A stretch of DNA of 64,000 nt, taken from Gammaproteobacteria bacterium (GTDB lineage Bacteria; Pseudomonadota; Gammaproteobacteria; Eutrophobiales; Eutrophobiaceae). Positions within the stretch are counted from its first letter, which is position 1. The number at the start of each line of letters is the position of its first letter. Positions 52,196 through 60,767 of the stretch are shown here, in pieces. Under the pieces are notes generated by a model. That model did no database searches and was not told where the DNA came from. It was given only the letters and a program-made list of their open reading frames with translations. The stretch spans positions 69,692 to 133,691 of the forward strand of contig WVYN01000050.1 of the NCBI GenBank assembly GCA_011772965.1, in the 5' to 3' direction. The position numbers and the translations under genes are program-made.

Positions 52196-54328
52196 ATGTC
52201 AGCACAACTCAAACCCGGCCGCCAGGAATTCCATGGCGGTTGCCCCCACGATTGTCCCGATACCTGTTCCATGGTCTTCGAGGTCGAAGATGGCAAACTG
52301 GTCGGTGTTCGCGGTAACAAAGACCATCCCATGACCCGCGGCGGTTTATGCGTGAAACTCAAGGACTATGAAAAACGCCATTATCATCCGGACCGCTTAC
52401 TCTATCCCATGCGCCGCACCGGCCCCAAGGGTTCCAAACAATTCGAGCGCATCAGCTGGGACGAGGCGCTGGCTGAGATCACCACGAAGTGGAAACACAT
52501 CATTGAGGAGGACGGCCCACAGGCGATCCTGCCAGTCAGTTATCTCGGTCATCAGGGCCTGGTCCATGGTCTGAACGGTGGTGACGCCTTTTTTAACCGT
52601 ATGGGCGCTACGGTCTGTGAACGCACCTATTGCGGGGAAGGGTCTTGTACCGCTTGGCTCTTAACCATAGGTCCGACTGCCGGTCTTGATCCCGAAAGTT
52701 ACATCCATTCCAAGTACATTGTCATCTGGGCCTGCAACAGCATCAGCACCAACCTGCATCACTGGCACATTGTGAAGGATGCCCAGAAGAAAGGTGCGAA
52801 GGTCGTGGTCATCGATGCCTACAAGTCCCGCACGGCAAAAGAGGCCGACTGGCATATTGCCCCCAAACCGTCCACCGACGGTGCCCTCGCGATGGCTGTT
52901 ATCAACAGTATCATCGAGCAGGATTTAGTCGATAAGGACTACGTTGAAAATTACACCGTCGGTTATGAAGACCTGGCCGAGCATTCAAAGAAACACACGC
53001 CGGAATGGGCCGAGGCCATCACCGGTGTGCCGGCCGACGATATTCGAAAGTTCGCCAGGGAAATCGCCACCGAGCAACCGGCCGCGATCCGTATGGGTGT
53101 GGCCCTGGAACGCCACTACGGCGGTGGCCAGACCATCCGCGCCGTCACCAGTATCCCGGCGCTGACCGGTGCCTGGCGCCACGTCGGCGGCGGCATCACC
53201 CAGTTCCCGGTGTGGGAGCATCCCTACAAGTTTGATGTGATCTGCCGTCCGGACTGGATCCCGGAAGGCACGCAGGTGGTCAGCATCCTGCAACTGGGCC
53301 GGGCCTTGACCAGCGAGCAAAACCTGAGGACGCCGATCAAATCGGTCATGACCTGGAACACCAACCCGGTGACGCAATCACCGGAAGCCGACAAGGTGGT
53401 CAAGGGCCTTGAACGTGAAGACATTTTCCATGTCGCCGCGGACCATTTCATTTCCGATACCGCGTCCTACGCCGATATCGTCCTGCCGGCGGCCATGGGC
53501 GCAGAGATGGAAGACATCATTCTGTCCTGGGGCCATTTGTATCTCACTTATAATGCGAAATGCATCGATGCCCCGGGCGAGGCCTTGCCCAACAACGAGA
53601 TCTTCCGCCGACTCGCTGAAAAGATGGGTTATGACGAGGATCGTTTGAAATGGTCCGACACGGAATGCCTGGAGCACTTCATCGACTGGGATGCCCCGGC
53701 CTGCGAAGGTGCAAATCTTGATTACATGCGCGAGCATGGTTTCTTCCGCTTGAATGTCGGTACCAAGGATGACCGTTGCCCGCACAAGGAAGGTAACTTC
53801 CCGACCGAGACCGGCAAGTGTCATTTCCGGGTCGACGGTGCCAAGAACTTTGTCGCCCCTCCGTTCCGCCAGATGTACGAGGGCATGCAACCGGGTCAGG
53901 ACATCGATCCCTTGCCGGATTACTTGCCACCGTATGAACGGCCGGAAACCAATCCGGAACTGGCAAAGAAATACCCGCTCAACATAGTCACACCGAAGAG
54001 CCATGCGTTCCTGAATTCGTGTTACGCCAACATGGAAAGCAAGCAGAAAGAGCAGGGCGACCAGTTCCTGTTGATCAATCCTGCCGATGCCAAATCACGC
54101 GGTGTGAAAGACGGCAGTAATGTCCGTGTCTTTAATGACCGCGGTGCCTTTGAGGGTGTGGCCAAGGTGACGGATGATGTGAACGAGGGGGTTTGTGTTG
54201 CCACCCTCGGTTACTGGCGCCAGCTCAACAAGGGCACGGTGAACATCACCAGTTCCGCCGAGTTCTGCGAAATGGGCAATGCACCGACCTTTTTCGATAA
54301 CCTGGTCCAGATCGAAGCAGTAAACTGA
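52196..54328 (+). CDS. Molybdopterin-dependent oxidoreductase (4Fe-4S, formate dehydrogenase-like)
   Basis: A 710-residue cytoplasmic molybdopterin enzyme without a signal peptide. The N-terminal 4Fe-4S motif is CPHDCPDTC with a fourth Cys in GGLCVK. The probable metal-ligand region is ATVCERTYCGEGSCTAW. The C-terminal MPT dinucleotide domain includes NIVTPKSHAFLNSCYANME and a typical DAKSRGVKDGSNVRVFNDRG. It belongs to the broad DMSO reductase superfamily, near groups annotated as formate dehydrogenase-like or acetylene-hydratase-like; the substrate cannot be fixed. It stands alone, with no electron-transfer subunit beside it. Codon use looks more GC-rich than that of the neighbouring nap genes. 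Confidence 0.88.
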   Translation: MSAQLKPGRQEFHGGCPHDCPDTCSMVFEVEDGKLVGVRGNKDHPMTRGGLCVKLKDYEKRHYHPDRLLYPMRRTGPKGSKQFERISWDEALAEITTKWKHIIEEDGPQAILPVSYLGHQGLVHGLNGGDAFFNRMGATVCERTYCGEGSCTAWLLTIGPTAGLDPESYIHSKYIVIWACNSISTNLHHWHIVKDAQKKGAKVVVIDAYKSRTAKEADWHIAPKPSTDGALAMAVINSIIEQDLVDKDYVENYTVGYEDLAEHSKKHTPEWAEAITGVPADDIRKFAREIATEQPAAIRMGVALERHYGGGQTIRAVTSIPALTGAWRHVGGGITQFPVWEHPYKFDVICRPDWIPEGTQVVSILQLGRALTSEQNLRTPIKSVMTWNTNPVTQSPEADKVVKGLEREDIFHVAADHFISDTASYADIVLPAAMGAEMEDIILSWGHLYLTYNAKCIDAPGEALPNNEIFRRLAEKMGYDEDRLKWSDTECLEHFIDWDAPACEGANLDYMREHGFFRLNVGTKDDRCPHKEGNFPTETGKCHFRVDGAKNFVAPPFRQMYEGMQPGQDIDPLPDYLPPYERPETNPELAKKYPLNIVTPKSHAFLNSCYANMESKQKEQGDQFLLINPADAKSRGVKDGSNVRVFNDRGAFEGVAKVTDDVNEGVCVATLGYWRQLNKGTVNITSSAEFCEMGNAPTFFDNLVQIEAVN

Positions 54329-54343
54329 AACTGACAGGAGTTC

Positions 54344-54530
54344 ATCATGAACCCTTGCATCCCCAGAAGCGGCCAGTAGCCGTGTTGCCCCCTGGGTTAC
54401 ATGTCGTACCTGTACATCAACTACTGCAATGTCGAGGTGCCCGACACGTTCAGAAAGTATAAGTCGCAACTTATTGATATATAAGTTTTTTATAACTGAT
54501 TTTTGGCGCAGTTAAACCCATGGGCTGACT
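54344..54530 (+). pseudogene. Decayed DNA after the molybdopterin gene
   Basis: After a good ribosome binding site (CAGGAG), an ATG at 54346 opens a frame that stops after 11 codons. A little further, ATG 54401 to TAA 54484 encodes a 27-residue piece (MSYLYINYCNVEVPDTFRKY...) that looks protein-like but too short to be a gene. Probably remnants of a broken gene; the family cannot be named. Confidence 0.3.
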
Positions 54531-54830
54531 ATGACGTATTGTGCTGCGATTTCGATCGATGCCGGTATCGTCTTTGTTTCTGATTCAAGGACCAATGCAG
54601 GGGTTGATAACGTCAGCACCTACAGCAAGATGTACAATTTTGGTGTCGATGTGGTGAACGCCAGTTTGTCATTCTTTGTTCGGCAACCTTGCCATGACGC
54701 AAGGCATCATTTCCCAGGTCAAACGCGACATCAAGCAATTCATGCCGGTCAATTTGATGACCGTAAGCCACATGGTCGCAATCTGGTTGAACTCTGGCAG
54801 TCTAATAACCTGGCCAACATCGCCGGTTAA
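54531..54830 (+). pseudogene. Truncated, frameshifted copy of the Anbu proteasome-like gene
   Basis: The first 45 codons read MTYCAAISIDAGIVFVSDSR and on, nearly the same as the intact gene at 59880. After TYSKMYNFGV the reading frame shifts, because extra bases (GTGTCGATGTGG against GGGGTATATGG) have been gained. DNA similarity continues in another frame, through TCATTTCCCAGGTCAAACG, until about 54778, then ends. It is therefore a 5' fragment of about 250 bases of a diverged second copy, abutting the end of napC. Translation past the shift is meaningless. Confidence 0.88.
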
Positions 54831-54833
54831 TTA

Positions 54834-55424
54834 TTATTGCCAGCCCTGAACCTCGGCCATGTCCGGTAGTTCATGGGCAATGCCTTTATGGCAATCGATA
54901 CAAGTCTTTTCGCCGGACTCCAAACCACTGCTGTGTGCCTTTTCCGCACGCGGTGACTGGCGGGTGAAATCCATATATTGGAAATCATGGCAATTCCGGC
55001 ATTCAAGAGAATCGTTGGCTTTTAATCGATGCCATTCATGCTGCGCTAACTCCCTGCGCTTGGCCAGGAATTTTTCTCGTGTACTGATGGTACCGAAGAT
55101 CTTGCCCCAAACTTCCTTAGAGGCCTGCATCTTTCTGGCGATCTTGTCCGTCCAGTTATGAGGCACATGACAGTCCGGACAGGTCGCACGCACACCGGAT
55201 CGATTGGAATAGTGAATTGTGTATTTCAATTCTTGATACAGATTATCATTCATCTCATGGCAACTGATACAGAAGGCTTCTGTATTGGTCGCTTCCAGTG
55301 CCGTGTTAAAACCACCCCAGAAGATGATCCCGGCAAAAAAACCGGCAATTACCAGAATACCTAGGCTGTAATACCGGCTCGGACTTTTAATCGTATGCCA
55401 GAGTTGTTTAAGCTTGTTAAGCAT
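54834..55424 (-). CDS. napC: Periplasmic nitrate reductase, NapC tetraheme cytochrome c
   Basis: A 196-residue membrane-anchored NapC/NirT cytochrome that takes electrons from quinol and hands them to NapB/NapA. One N-terminal transmembrane helix ([20 protein letters not shown]) is followed by four heme motifs, CISCH, CPDCH, CRNCH and CIDCH, with the usual spacing. It is last in the nap operon, 6 bases after napB. Confidence 0.95.
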   Translation of the reverse strand: MLNKLKQLWHTIKSPSRYYSLGILVIAGFFAGIIFWGGFNTALEATNTEAFCISCHEMNDNLYQELKYTIHYSNRSGVRATCPDCHVPHNWTDKIARKMQASKEVWGKIFGTISTREKFLAKRRELAQHEWHRLKANDSLECRNCHDFQYMDFTRQSPRAEKAHSSGLESGEKTCIDCHKGIAHELPDMAEVQGWQ

Positions 55425-55430
55425 AGGTAA

Positions 55431-55874
55431 TCAGTTCTTGTTTTTTTTACTGTCAAGAATAGCATCAATATCTATAAAATCATTCTCTACCAATGGCTTC
55501 GCATCAACCTGCGAAACATGGCATTGGTTACAAAAATAACGCCGGGGTGACACCTCCGCCAAAAAGTTCCCATCACGGTCCATATAATGCGTGACACTGA
55601 CCATCGGCGCCTGCGATTCTTCGACTCGTCGCCGGCTGTGACAGGACAAACATTTGTTACTGTTCAGGTCGATCAGATAGCCCGTTATCATGTGTGGAAT
55701 GGTTGGCGGTTGCATCGGATAGTTTCGTTTTCTTTTCATATCCTTGTTTTCTTCAACACCCATGCGTGGTGCATCAGGTTCAGTCGCGATGTCCGCTGAA
55801 CGCAAGGTTGCGATATTTTGTTCGGCCATAACGAACATCGGTATCAACAGGAAAAGTAATAGTAGTTTTTTCAT
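55431..55874 (-). CDS. napB: Periplasmic nitrate reductase, NapB diheme cytochrome c
   Basis: A 147-residue secreted cytochrome with a signal peptide (KKLLLLFLLIPMFVMA) and two heme motifs, CLSCH and CNQCH. It also has the family segment PPTIPHMITGYLIDLNSNKC. It relays electrons from NapC to NapA. ATG 55872-55874 with GAGGGT upstream is preferred over a longer frame that overlaps napA. The gap to napA is 11 bases. Confidence 0.95.
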   Translation of the reverse strand: MKKLLLLFLLIPMFVMAEQNIATLRSADIATEPDAPRMGVEENKDMKRKRNYPMQPPTIPHMITGYLIDLNSNKCLSCHSRRRVEESQAPMVSVTHYMDRDGNFLAEVSPRRYFCNQCHVSQVDAKPLVENDFIDIDAILDSKKNKN

Positions 55875-55885
55875 AAGCAATACCC

Positions 55886-58381
55886 TCAGATGGCCCTGAT
55901 CTTGATCGCACATTTTTTGAAATCCGTTTGTTTGGAGATCGGGTCAGTTGCATCCAAGGTGACTTTATTTATTAATTGACTGGCATCAAACCAGGGGACA
56001 AATATCAGTCCGCGCGGTGGTTTGTTACGGCCCCGTGTTTCGACACGGGTACGTATACTACCACGACGCGATTCCACGATGATCTCACTGCCACGTCTGA
56101 CGCCAAGTTTGGATGCATCATCCGGGTGCATATAAGCAACGGCATCAGGAAATGATTTATATAACTCGGGGACGCGTTGCGTCATTGAACCAGAATGCCA
56201 ATGTTCCAGGACACGACCTGTCGACAGCCAAAAAGGATATTCCTCATCGGGCGATTCTGCCGGCGGCTCATACGGCAAGGCAAAGATATTGGCACGATTA
56301 TCTTTATTGCCATAAAACTGAAAACCGGTTCCGCCTTTAACATAAGGATCACTGCCCTCGCGAAAACGCCAGCGTGTTTCCTTGCCATTGACCACTGGCC
56401 AGCGAAGACCATGCGTTTCATGATACGCATCGAAGTCGGCCAGATCATGCCCATGTCCGCGACCAAACTGTGCATATTCTTCAAACAGGCCTTTCTGGAT
56501 ATAAAATCCAAAGTGTTCGGCCTCATGGTTGATATTACCCTCTTCAATGTCCGAGTTAGGATACTTGTCCACCTGGCCATTCGTGTAAAGTACTTCGTAC
56601 AGGGTCTTGCCCTTGTACTCGGGGTTCTTATCCAGGATGTCCTTAGGCCAGACTTCATCGGTCTTGAAACGCTTGGAAAATTCAACAAGCTGCCAAAGAT
56701 CGGACTTTGATTCACCCGGCGCATCGACCATTTGATGCCAAAACTGGGTGCGGCGTTCTGCATTACCGTACGCGCCTTCCTTTTCCACCCACATCGCTGT
56801 TGGCAAAATCAGGTCCGCCGCCTGTGCAGTAACGGTCGGATAGGCATCAGACACAACAATAAAATTATCCGGGTTACGATAACCCGGATAACCTTCCTCA
56901 TTCAGGTTAGGGGCGGCCTGCATATTATTATTGACCTGTACCCAATAGGCATTGAGCTTACCATCTTTTAACATGCGGTTTTGTAACACAGCATGGTAAC
57001 CGGGTTTGCCGGGAATAATACCTGCCGGCAACTTCCAGATTTTCTCAGCAATGTCGCGATGTTCTTTTTTCTTCACGACCAGGTCAGCCGGTAAACGATG
57101 AGCAAAGGTGCCAACTTCACGTGCCGTGCCACAGGCTGAGGGCTGCCCCGTTAATGAGAACGGGCTATTACCCGGTGTTGAAATCTTCCCGGTCAACAAA
57201 TGAATATTGTAGATCAGATTATTACACCAGACCCCACGGGTATGCTGATTAAAACCCATGGTCCAGAAAGAGGTTACCTTTGTATTGGGATCAGCATAAA
57301 GTTCAGCCAGCTTCTGTAATGTATCTCGTGATACACCGGAGAGTTTTTCAACATAGTCTTCGTCATACTTTGCAACATACTGTGCAAACTCTTCAAAGCT
57401 GATAGGTTTTGAGCCTCCGACCTTGTCGGAATTCTTCGCTGTCTTTTGCAAAGCATGCTCGGGACGCAGCCCGTAACCAATATCGTCGTTACCCAGTTTG
57501 AAATTAACATGTTTATCGACAAACGCTTTATTGACCTTATTGTTCTTAATTATGTAGTTCGCAATATAATTGAGGATGGCGAGGTCGGTTTGTGGAGTAA
57601 ATACCACAGGGACATCGGCCAGTTCAAAACAACGGTTCTCAAACGTCGATAACACGGCCACCTTGACATGCGGGGCACTAAAGCGACGATCAGTAACGCG
57701 AGTCCATAGTATCGGATGCATCTCCGCCATGTTGGATCCCCACAACACGAACGCATCTGCATTTTCGATATCGTCATAACACCCCATCGGTTCATCGATA
57801 CCAAAGGTGCGTATAAAACCACCTACGGCTGAGGCCATACAATGACGTGCATTGGGGTCGATATTGTTGGAACGAAAACCGGCCTTATACAATTTTGAAG
57901 CGGCATAACCTTCCCAAACAGTCCATTGACCGGAGCCAAACATACCCACAGATGTCGGTCCTTTTTCTTTAAGAGCCTTTTTAAATTTTTCTTCCATGAT
58001 GTCGAAGGCCTGGTCCCAACTTACCTGGGTAAAATCACCTTCTTTATGGTATTTGCCATTCTTTATTCTCAACAACGGTGTTGTTAAGCGATCCTTGCCA
58101 TACATGATCTTGGAAAGGAAATATCCCTTCACACAGTTCAGGCCTCGATTGACCTCGGATTTGATATCACCGTGTGTTGCCACGACCTTGCCGTCTTTGG
58201 TAGCGACATTGACACTGCAGCCGGTGCCGCAAAAGCGGCATGGGGCCTTGGCCCATTTGAGCCGGGTGTACTCGGAATCTGTTATTAAGTTGGTGGCGGT
58301 AACAGGCACGGCAATCCCGGCTGCCATAGCTGCGGAACTGACCGCACTTGCCCGAATAAAATCACGACGTGTAAATTTCAT
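55886..58381 (-). CDS. napA: Periplasmic nitrate reductase catalytic subunit
   Basis: An 831-residue molybdoenzyme reducing nitrate to nitrite in the periplasm. It starts with a twin-arginine signal ([20 protein letters not shown]). The 4Fe-4S ligands are in [10 protein letters not shown] and NRGLNCVKG, and the Mo-ligand Cys is in [15 protein letters not shown]. The length is the NapA norm. The order napE-F-D-A-B-C is the gammaproteobacterial type without napGH. The NapD start region overlaps the napA start by 20 bases. Confidence 0.97.
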   Translation of the reverse strand: MKFTRRDFIRASAVSSAAMAAGIAVPVTATNLITDSEYTRLKWAKAPCRFCGTGCSVNVATKDGKVVATHGDIKSEVNRGLNCVKGYFLSKIMYGKDRLTTPLLRIKNGKYHKEGDFTQVSWDQAFDIMEEKFKKALKEKGPTSVGMFGSGQWTVWEGYAASKLYKAGFRSNNIDPNARHCMASAVGGFIRTFGIDEPMGCYDDIENADAFVLWGSNMAEMHPILWTRVTDRRFSAPHVKVAVLSTFENRCFELADVPVVFTPQTDLAILNYIANYIIKNNKVNKAFVDKHVNFKLGNDDIGYGLRPEHALQKTAKNSDKVGGSKPISFEEFAQYVAKYDEDYVEKLSGVSRDTLQKLAELYADPNTKVTSFWTMGFNQHTRGVWCNNLIYNIHLLTGKISTPGNSPFSLTGQPSACGTAREVGTFAHRLPADLVVKKKEHRDIAEKIWKLPAGIIPGKPGYHAVLQNRMLKDGKLNAYWVQVNNNMQAAPNLNEEGYPGYRNPDNFIVVSDAYPTVTAQAADLILPTAMWVEKEGAYGNAERRTQFWHQMVDAPGESKSDLWQLVEFSKRFKTDEVWPKDILDKNPEYKGKTLYEVLYTNGQVDKYPNSDIEEGNINHEAEHFGFYIQKGLFEEYAQFGRGHGHDLADFDAYHETHGLRWPVVNGKETRWRFREGSDPYVKGGTGFQFYGNKDNRANIFALPYEPPAESPDEEYPFWLSTGRVLEHWHSGSMTQRVPELYKSFPDAVAYMHPDDASKLGVRRGSEIIVESRRGSIRTRVETRGRNKPPRGLIFVPWFDASQLINKVTLDATDPISKQTDFKKCAIKIRAI

Positions 58382-58649
58382 TTGGCATTTCCTCGTTTAA
58401 CAATTCATCTGCTTCATAATGATGGTAACAAAGACATACCGACAAGACGCCTTCCCAGTTGTTTATGTCATCCATATAGGAAGTAAGCGCTGATTCGGAG
58501 TTAACCTCAACGACCAAAACAAATTTGGCTTCTTCTTCCTTTCCATGACATTCTGCCTTTGGCAGTTGCTTTGCTTTATGCAAAACATCTTTCCAGTTCT
58601 CCGGCCTGGCATGAACAACCAAACCGGCGATATGTGTTTCACTGTTCAT
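58362..58649 (-). CDS. napD: NapA-specific chaperone
   Basis: A protein of about 95 residues of the NapD family, which binds the twin-arginine signal of NapA until the cofactor is inserted. Family features: [20 protein letters not shown] at the start and a ferredoxin-like alternation ending [20 protein letters not shown] then [11 protein letters not shown]. Starts at 58649, 58658 or 58664 are possible, all overlapping napF; 58649 gives the family N-terminus. The frame is open further upstream but that part is napF in another frame. Confidence 0.9.
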   Translation of the reverse strand: MNSETHIAGLVVHARPENWKDVLHKAKQLPKAECHGKEEEAKFVLVVEVNSESALTSYMDDINNWEGVLSVCLCYHHYEADELLNEEMPNEIYTS

Positions 58650-58926
58650 AGGAAACATGCTCATTGCTGCTGATTGTGATGGCATTGACCGGACATGCCG
58701 GTATACATTCCCGGCAATGGGTGCATTTGTCCTTGTCAATGGTAGGTAAACGAACCCCCATCTTTGTTTGCGTAAACACGATAGCCTGCTCATCACAAAA
58801 ATCCTTACAAGACTGACAATAGACGCCCTTATGGTTCAGGCATTGCTGACTGATCCCGGTCCGATTGCGCCAACGCCCTTTAAGAAAGGCCCGGCGTCCT
58901 GGATCAACCCCTGTATTATGCTTCAT
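58639..58926 (-). CDS. napF: Ferredoxin-type protein NapF
   Basis: A 95-residue iron-sulfur protein, shorter than the usual NapF of about 160 residues. It keeps the GRRAFLKGRWR start of NapF, a CQSCKDFC cluster motif and a full CTHCRECIPACP 4Fe-4S motif, so it holds two clusters where standard NapF has three to four. NapF helps NapA maturation in the cytoplasm. It overlaps napD by 11 bases and follows napE by 7. Confidence 0.88.
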   Translation of the reverse strand: MKHNTGVDPGRRAFLKGRWRNRTGISQQCLNHKGVYCQSCKDFCDEQAIVFTQTKMGVRLPTIDKDKCTHCRECIPACPVNAITISSNEHVSYEQ

Positions 58927-58933
58927 GGTTCTC

Positions 58934-59086
58934 TTATCCTGTCGGCGGCCCCATAAAGAGCTGATAAAGCCAGGTCAATAAGCCATAACCGCCTACAATG
59001 GCAACGGCTATGGCGGGTGCTATAACGCAGGTTAAAAACAGAAAGGCGTGTAGCTCTTTTTTCTGTTCAGATTTTTCATCTGACAT
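58934..59086 (-). CDS. napE: NapE small membrane protein
   Basis: A 50-residue protein, MSDEKSEQKKELHAFLFLTC at the start, with one long hydrophobic helix (VIAPAIAVAIVGGYGLLTWL) and an end of MGPPTG, matching NapE. It starts at ATG 59084-59086 and ends at TAA 58934-58936. It is first in the nap operon; its role in nitrate reduction is unclear. Confidence 0.88.
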   Translation of the reverse strand: MSDEKSEQKKELHAFLFLTCVIAPAIAVAIVGGYGLLTWLYQLFMGPPTG

Positions 59087-59342
59087 AAATATATGACCAC
59101 TGTATATAAATCGGGCAAAGGCCCGGAATATGGATTTATCTTGCTTTTTTTGTATTATGGATCAGGAAGTATATCACTCCATAGTAATGTCTTGGTGAAT
59201 GACAAACCCAGCTTACGGCCTCCCTGGCGTAATCAAATCCCGGCTATTTGCCTCTTGACGACATGTTGAATTCCCAAAACGTCAAATAACGACGGCTATC
59301 GCTCCCCAAGCCCCTTATATTACTGAAAAATCCGGTTTAAAG

Positions 59343-59391
59343 ATGCAAAATTATATATTAAGGAGAACAGAACTATCTTGATTTGGATCAA
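59343..59391 (-). promoter_or_regulatory. Class II FNR/Anr-type promoter for the nap operon
   Basis: TTGATTTGGATCAA at 59378-59391 is a perfect FNR-family box (TTGAT-N4-ATCAA). On the minus strand a TATAAT occupies 59355-59350, so transcription would start at about 59343 and the box would centre at -41.5, the textbook position for an FNR-activated class II promoter. The predicted leader to napE is about 257 bases. Anaerobic induction of nap follows. Confidence 0.85.
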
Positions 59392-59429
59392 GTGATAACT
59401 AAAAACCGGCGTGTTTTTAGTTATCACTT
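59390..59429. repeat. 17-base perfect palindrome next to the FNR box
   Basis: AAGTGATAACTAAAAAC (59390-59406) and its exact complement (59413-59429) flank a 6-base CGGCGT centre. The first two bases overlap the FNR box. It may be an operator for a second regulator, such as a nitrate or redox sensor, or a hairpin ending a plus-strand transcript. It is AT-rich with a weak GC core, so a terminator role is doubtful. Confidence 0.75.
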
Positions 59430-59879
59430 GACAGACATTCGACGAACAGACAGAAGAACGGTAGTGGCTGAAACTTAAAAGAATAAAAGTATCGATCGAG
59501 AATGAAATATTATTGAGCGTTCCTGGGAAAGGCAATTTTGGCGAACCCGACAGGATTATTCGGTGCATCCTTGTGGGCCAGTTCGCTTTACTTACAGTTC
59601 AGATTTGCGGAAAAATTAAGATCCATACATTTTCAACCGCCTACATCCATGCAATCATCCCGGTAAATTTGTCGAATTACCTTATTGATCAGGTTTTCAG
59701 CCATATCCGCCAGTGGTCATAATTGGCTGCCGCAGGCGATTAGCCTTGCCTGATCTCCTAGTTCAGCATATTCTTGATCCAGGTGGGTTATTAAACTAGG
59801 TCAGAGATACTGGTTAACCAATTGATTTATAAGGTATTTCTGTGATTATCTGATTGGTTTTTCTAGTGCGGGTTTGATT
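59430..59879 (+). other. Intergenic region before the Anbu gene
   Basis: About 450 bases. A frame from TTG 59513 to 59722 begins NFGEPDRIIRCILVGQFALL-like, recalling the start of DUF2892 membrane proteins (NxGxxDRxIR), but then loses that character. It may be a decayed gene. The rest should hold the promoter of the Anbu gene; no clear elements are seen. Confidence 0.35.
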
Positions 59880-60641
59880 ATGACTTATTGTGTTGCAGCG
59901 TCTATTGATGCCGGTATTGTGTTTGTTTCTGATTCGAGGACAAATGCGGGGGTCGATAACGTCAGCACCTACAGCAAGATGTACAAGTTCGGGGTATATG
60001 GTGAACGCCAGTTTGTCATTCTCTGTTCCGGCAATCTTGCCACGACCCAGGGTGTCATTTCCCAGGTCAAACGGGACATCAAGCAATTCATGCCGGTTAA
60101 TTTGATGACCGTATCCCACATGGCCGATGCAGCCGATTACCTGGGTAATGTCAGTCGCTCTGCCCAGGAAAAATACACCGATGGCGGCGCGACTTATGAA
60201 GCCAGTTTCATCATCGGTGGCCAGATCATGGACGCTAAGCATTCCGCCTATCTGGTCTATCCGCAAGGCAATTACATTACCACATCCGCCGATACGACTT
60301 ATCTGCAAATAGGGGAGAGCAAGTACGGTAAACCTATCTTGGATCGCATACTTGATCCCTCTTCCAGTCTGGACACAGCCACACTGTCCACCTTGGTTTC
60401 CATGGATTCAACCATGCGCAGTAATCTTACTGTGGGCCCGCCGATTGAAGTGATGGTCTATGAGGCGAACAGTCTGTTACTGAATCGCTATTACCGCTTC
60501 GAGGAGGATAGTGAATACCTCAGGGAACTCAAGCGCAGCTGGGACAGGAACCTGAAAGAGGCGTTCAGTAAACTGCCGCCTATCGCCTGGAGCAGCAACT
60601 GGGATAAAACCAAAAGCAACGAAGGACTGGAAAAAAAGTAA
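59880..60641 (+). CDS. Anbu (ancestral beta-subunit) proteasome-like peptidase
   Basis: A 253-residue Ntn-hydrolase-fold protein beginning MTYCVAASIDAGIVFVSDSR, the Anbu signature. After removal of the first Met the Thr would be the N-terminal nucleophile. ATG 59880 is preferred over the TTG at 59874. Anbu forms ring-like assemblies; a clear substrate is not known. Its usual companions are a transglutaminase, an alpha-E protein and a circularly permuted ATP-grasp; the downstream gene is of this set. A broken second copy lies at 54531. Confidence 0.92.
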   Translation: MTYCVAASIDAGIVFVSDSRTNAGVDNVSTYSKMYKFGVYGERQFVILCSGNLATTQGVISQVKRDIKQFMPVNLMTVSHMADAADYLGNVSRSAQEKYTDGGATYEASFIIGGQIMDAKHSAYLVYPQGNYITTSADTTYLQIGESKYGKPILDRILDPSSSLDTATLSTLVSMDSTMRSNLTVGPPIEVMVYEANSLLLNRYYRFEEDSEYLRELKRSWDRNLKEAFSKLPPIAWSSNWDKTKSNEGLEKK

Positions 60642-60767
60642 GTCATCCGTTCCTACCGAACATTTTATTTCTGTGGATCATGTGCCCGCCTGGCCGGTAC
60701 AAGTTAATCACTCACCTCGGATTTGTTATGCTCGGTTTATAATCATAATCAGGTCTGTATATAAATA

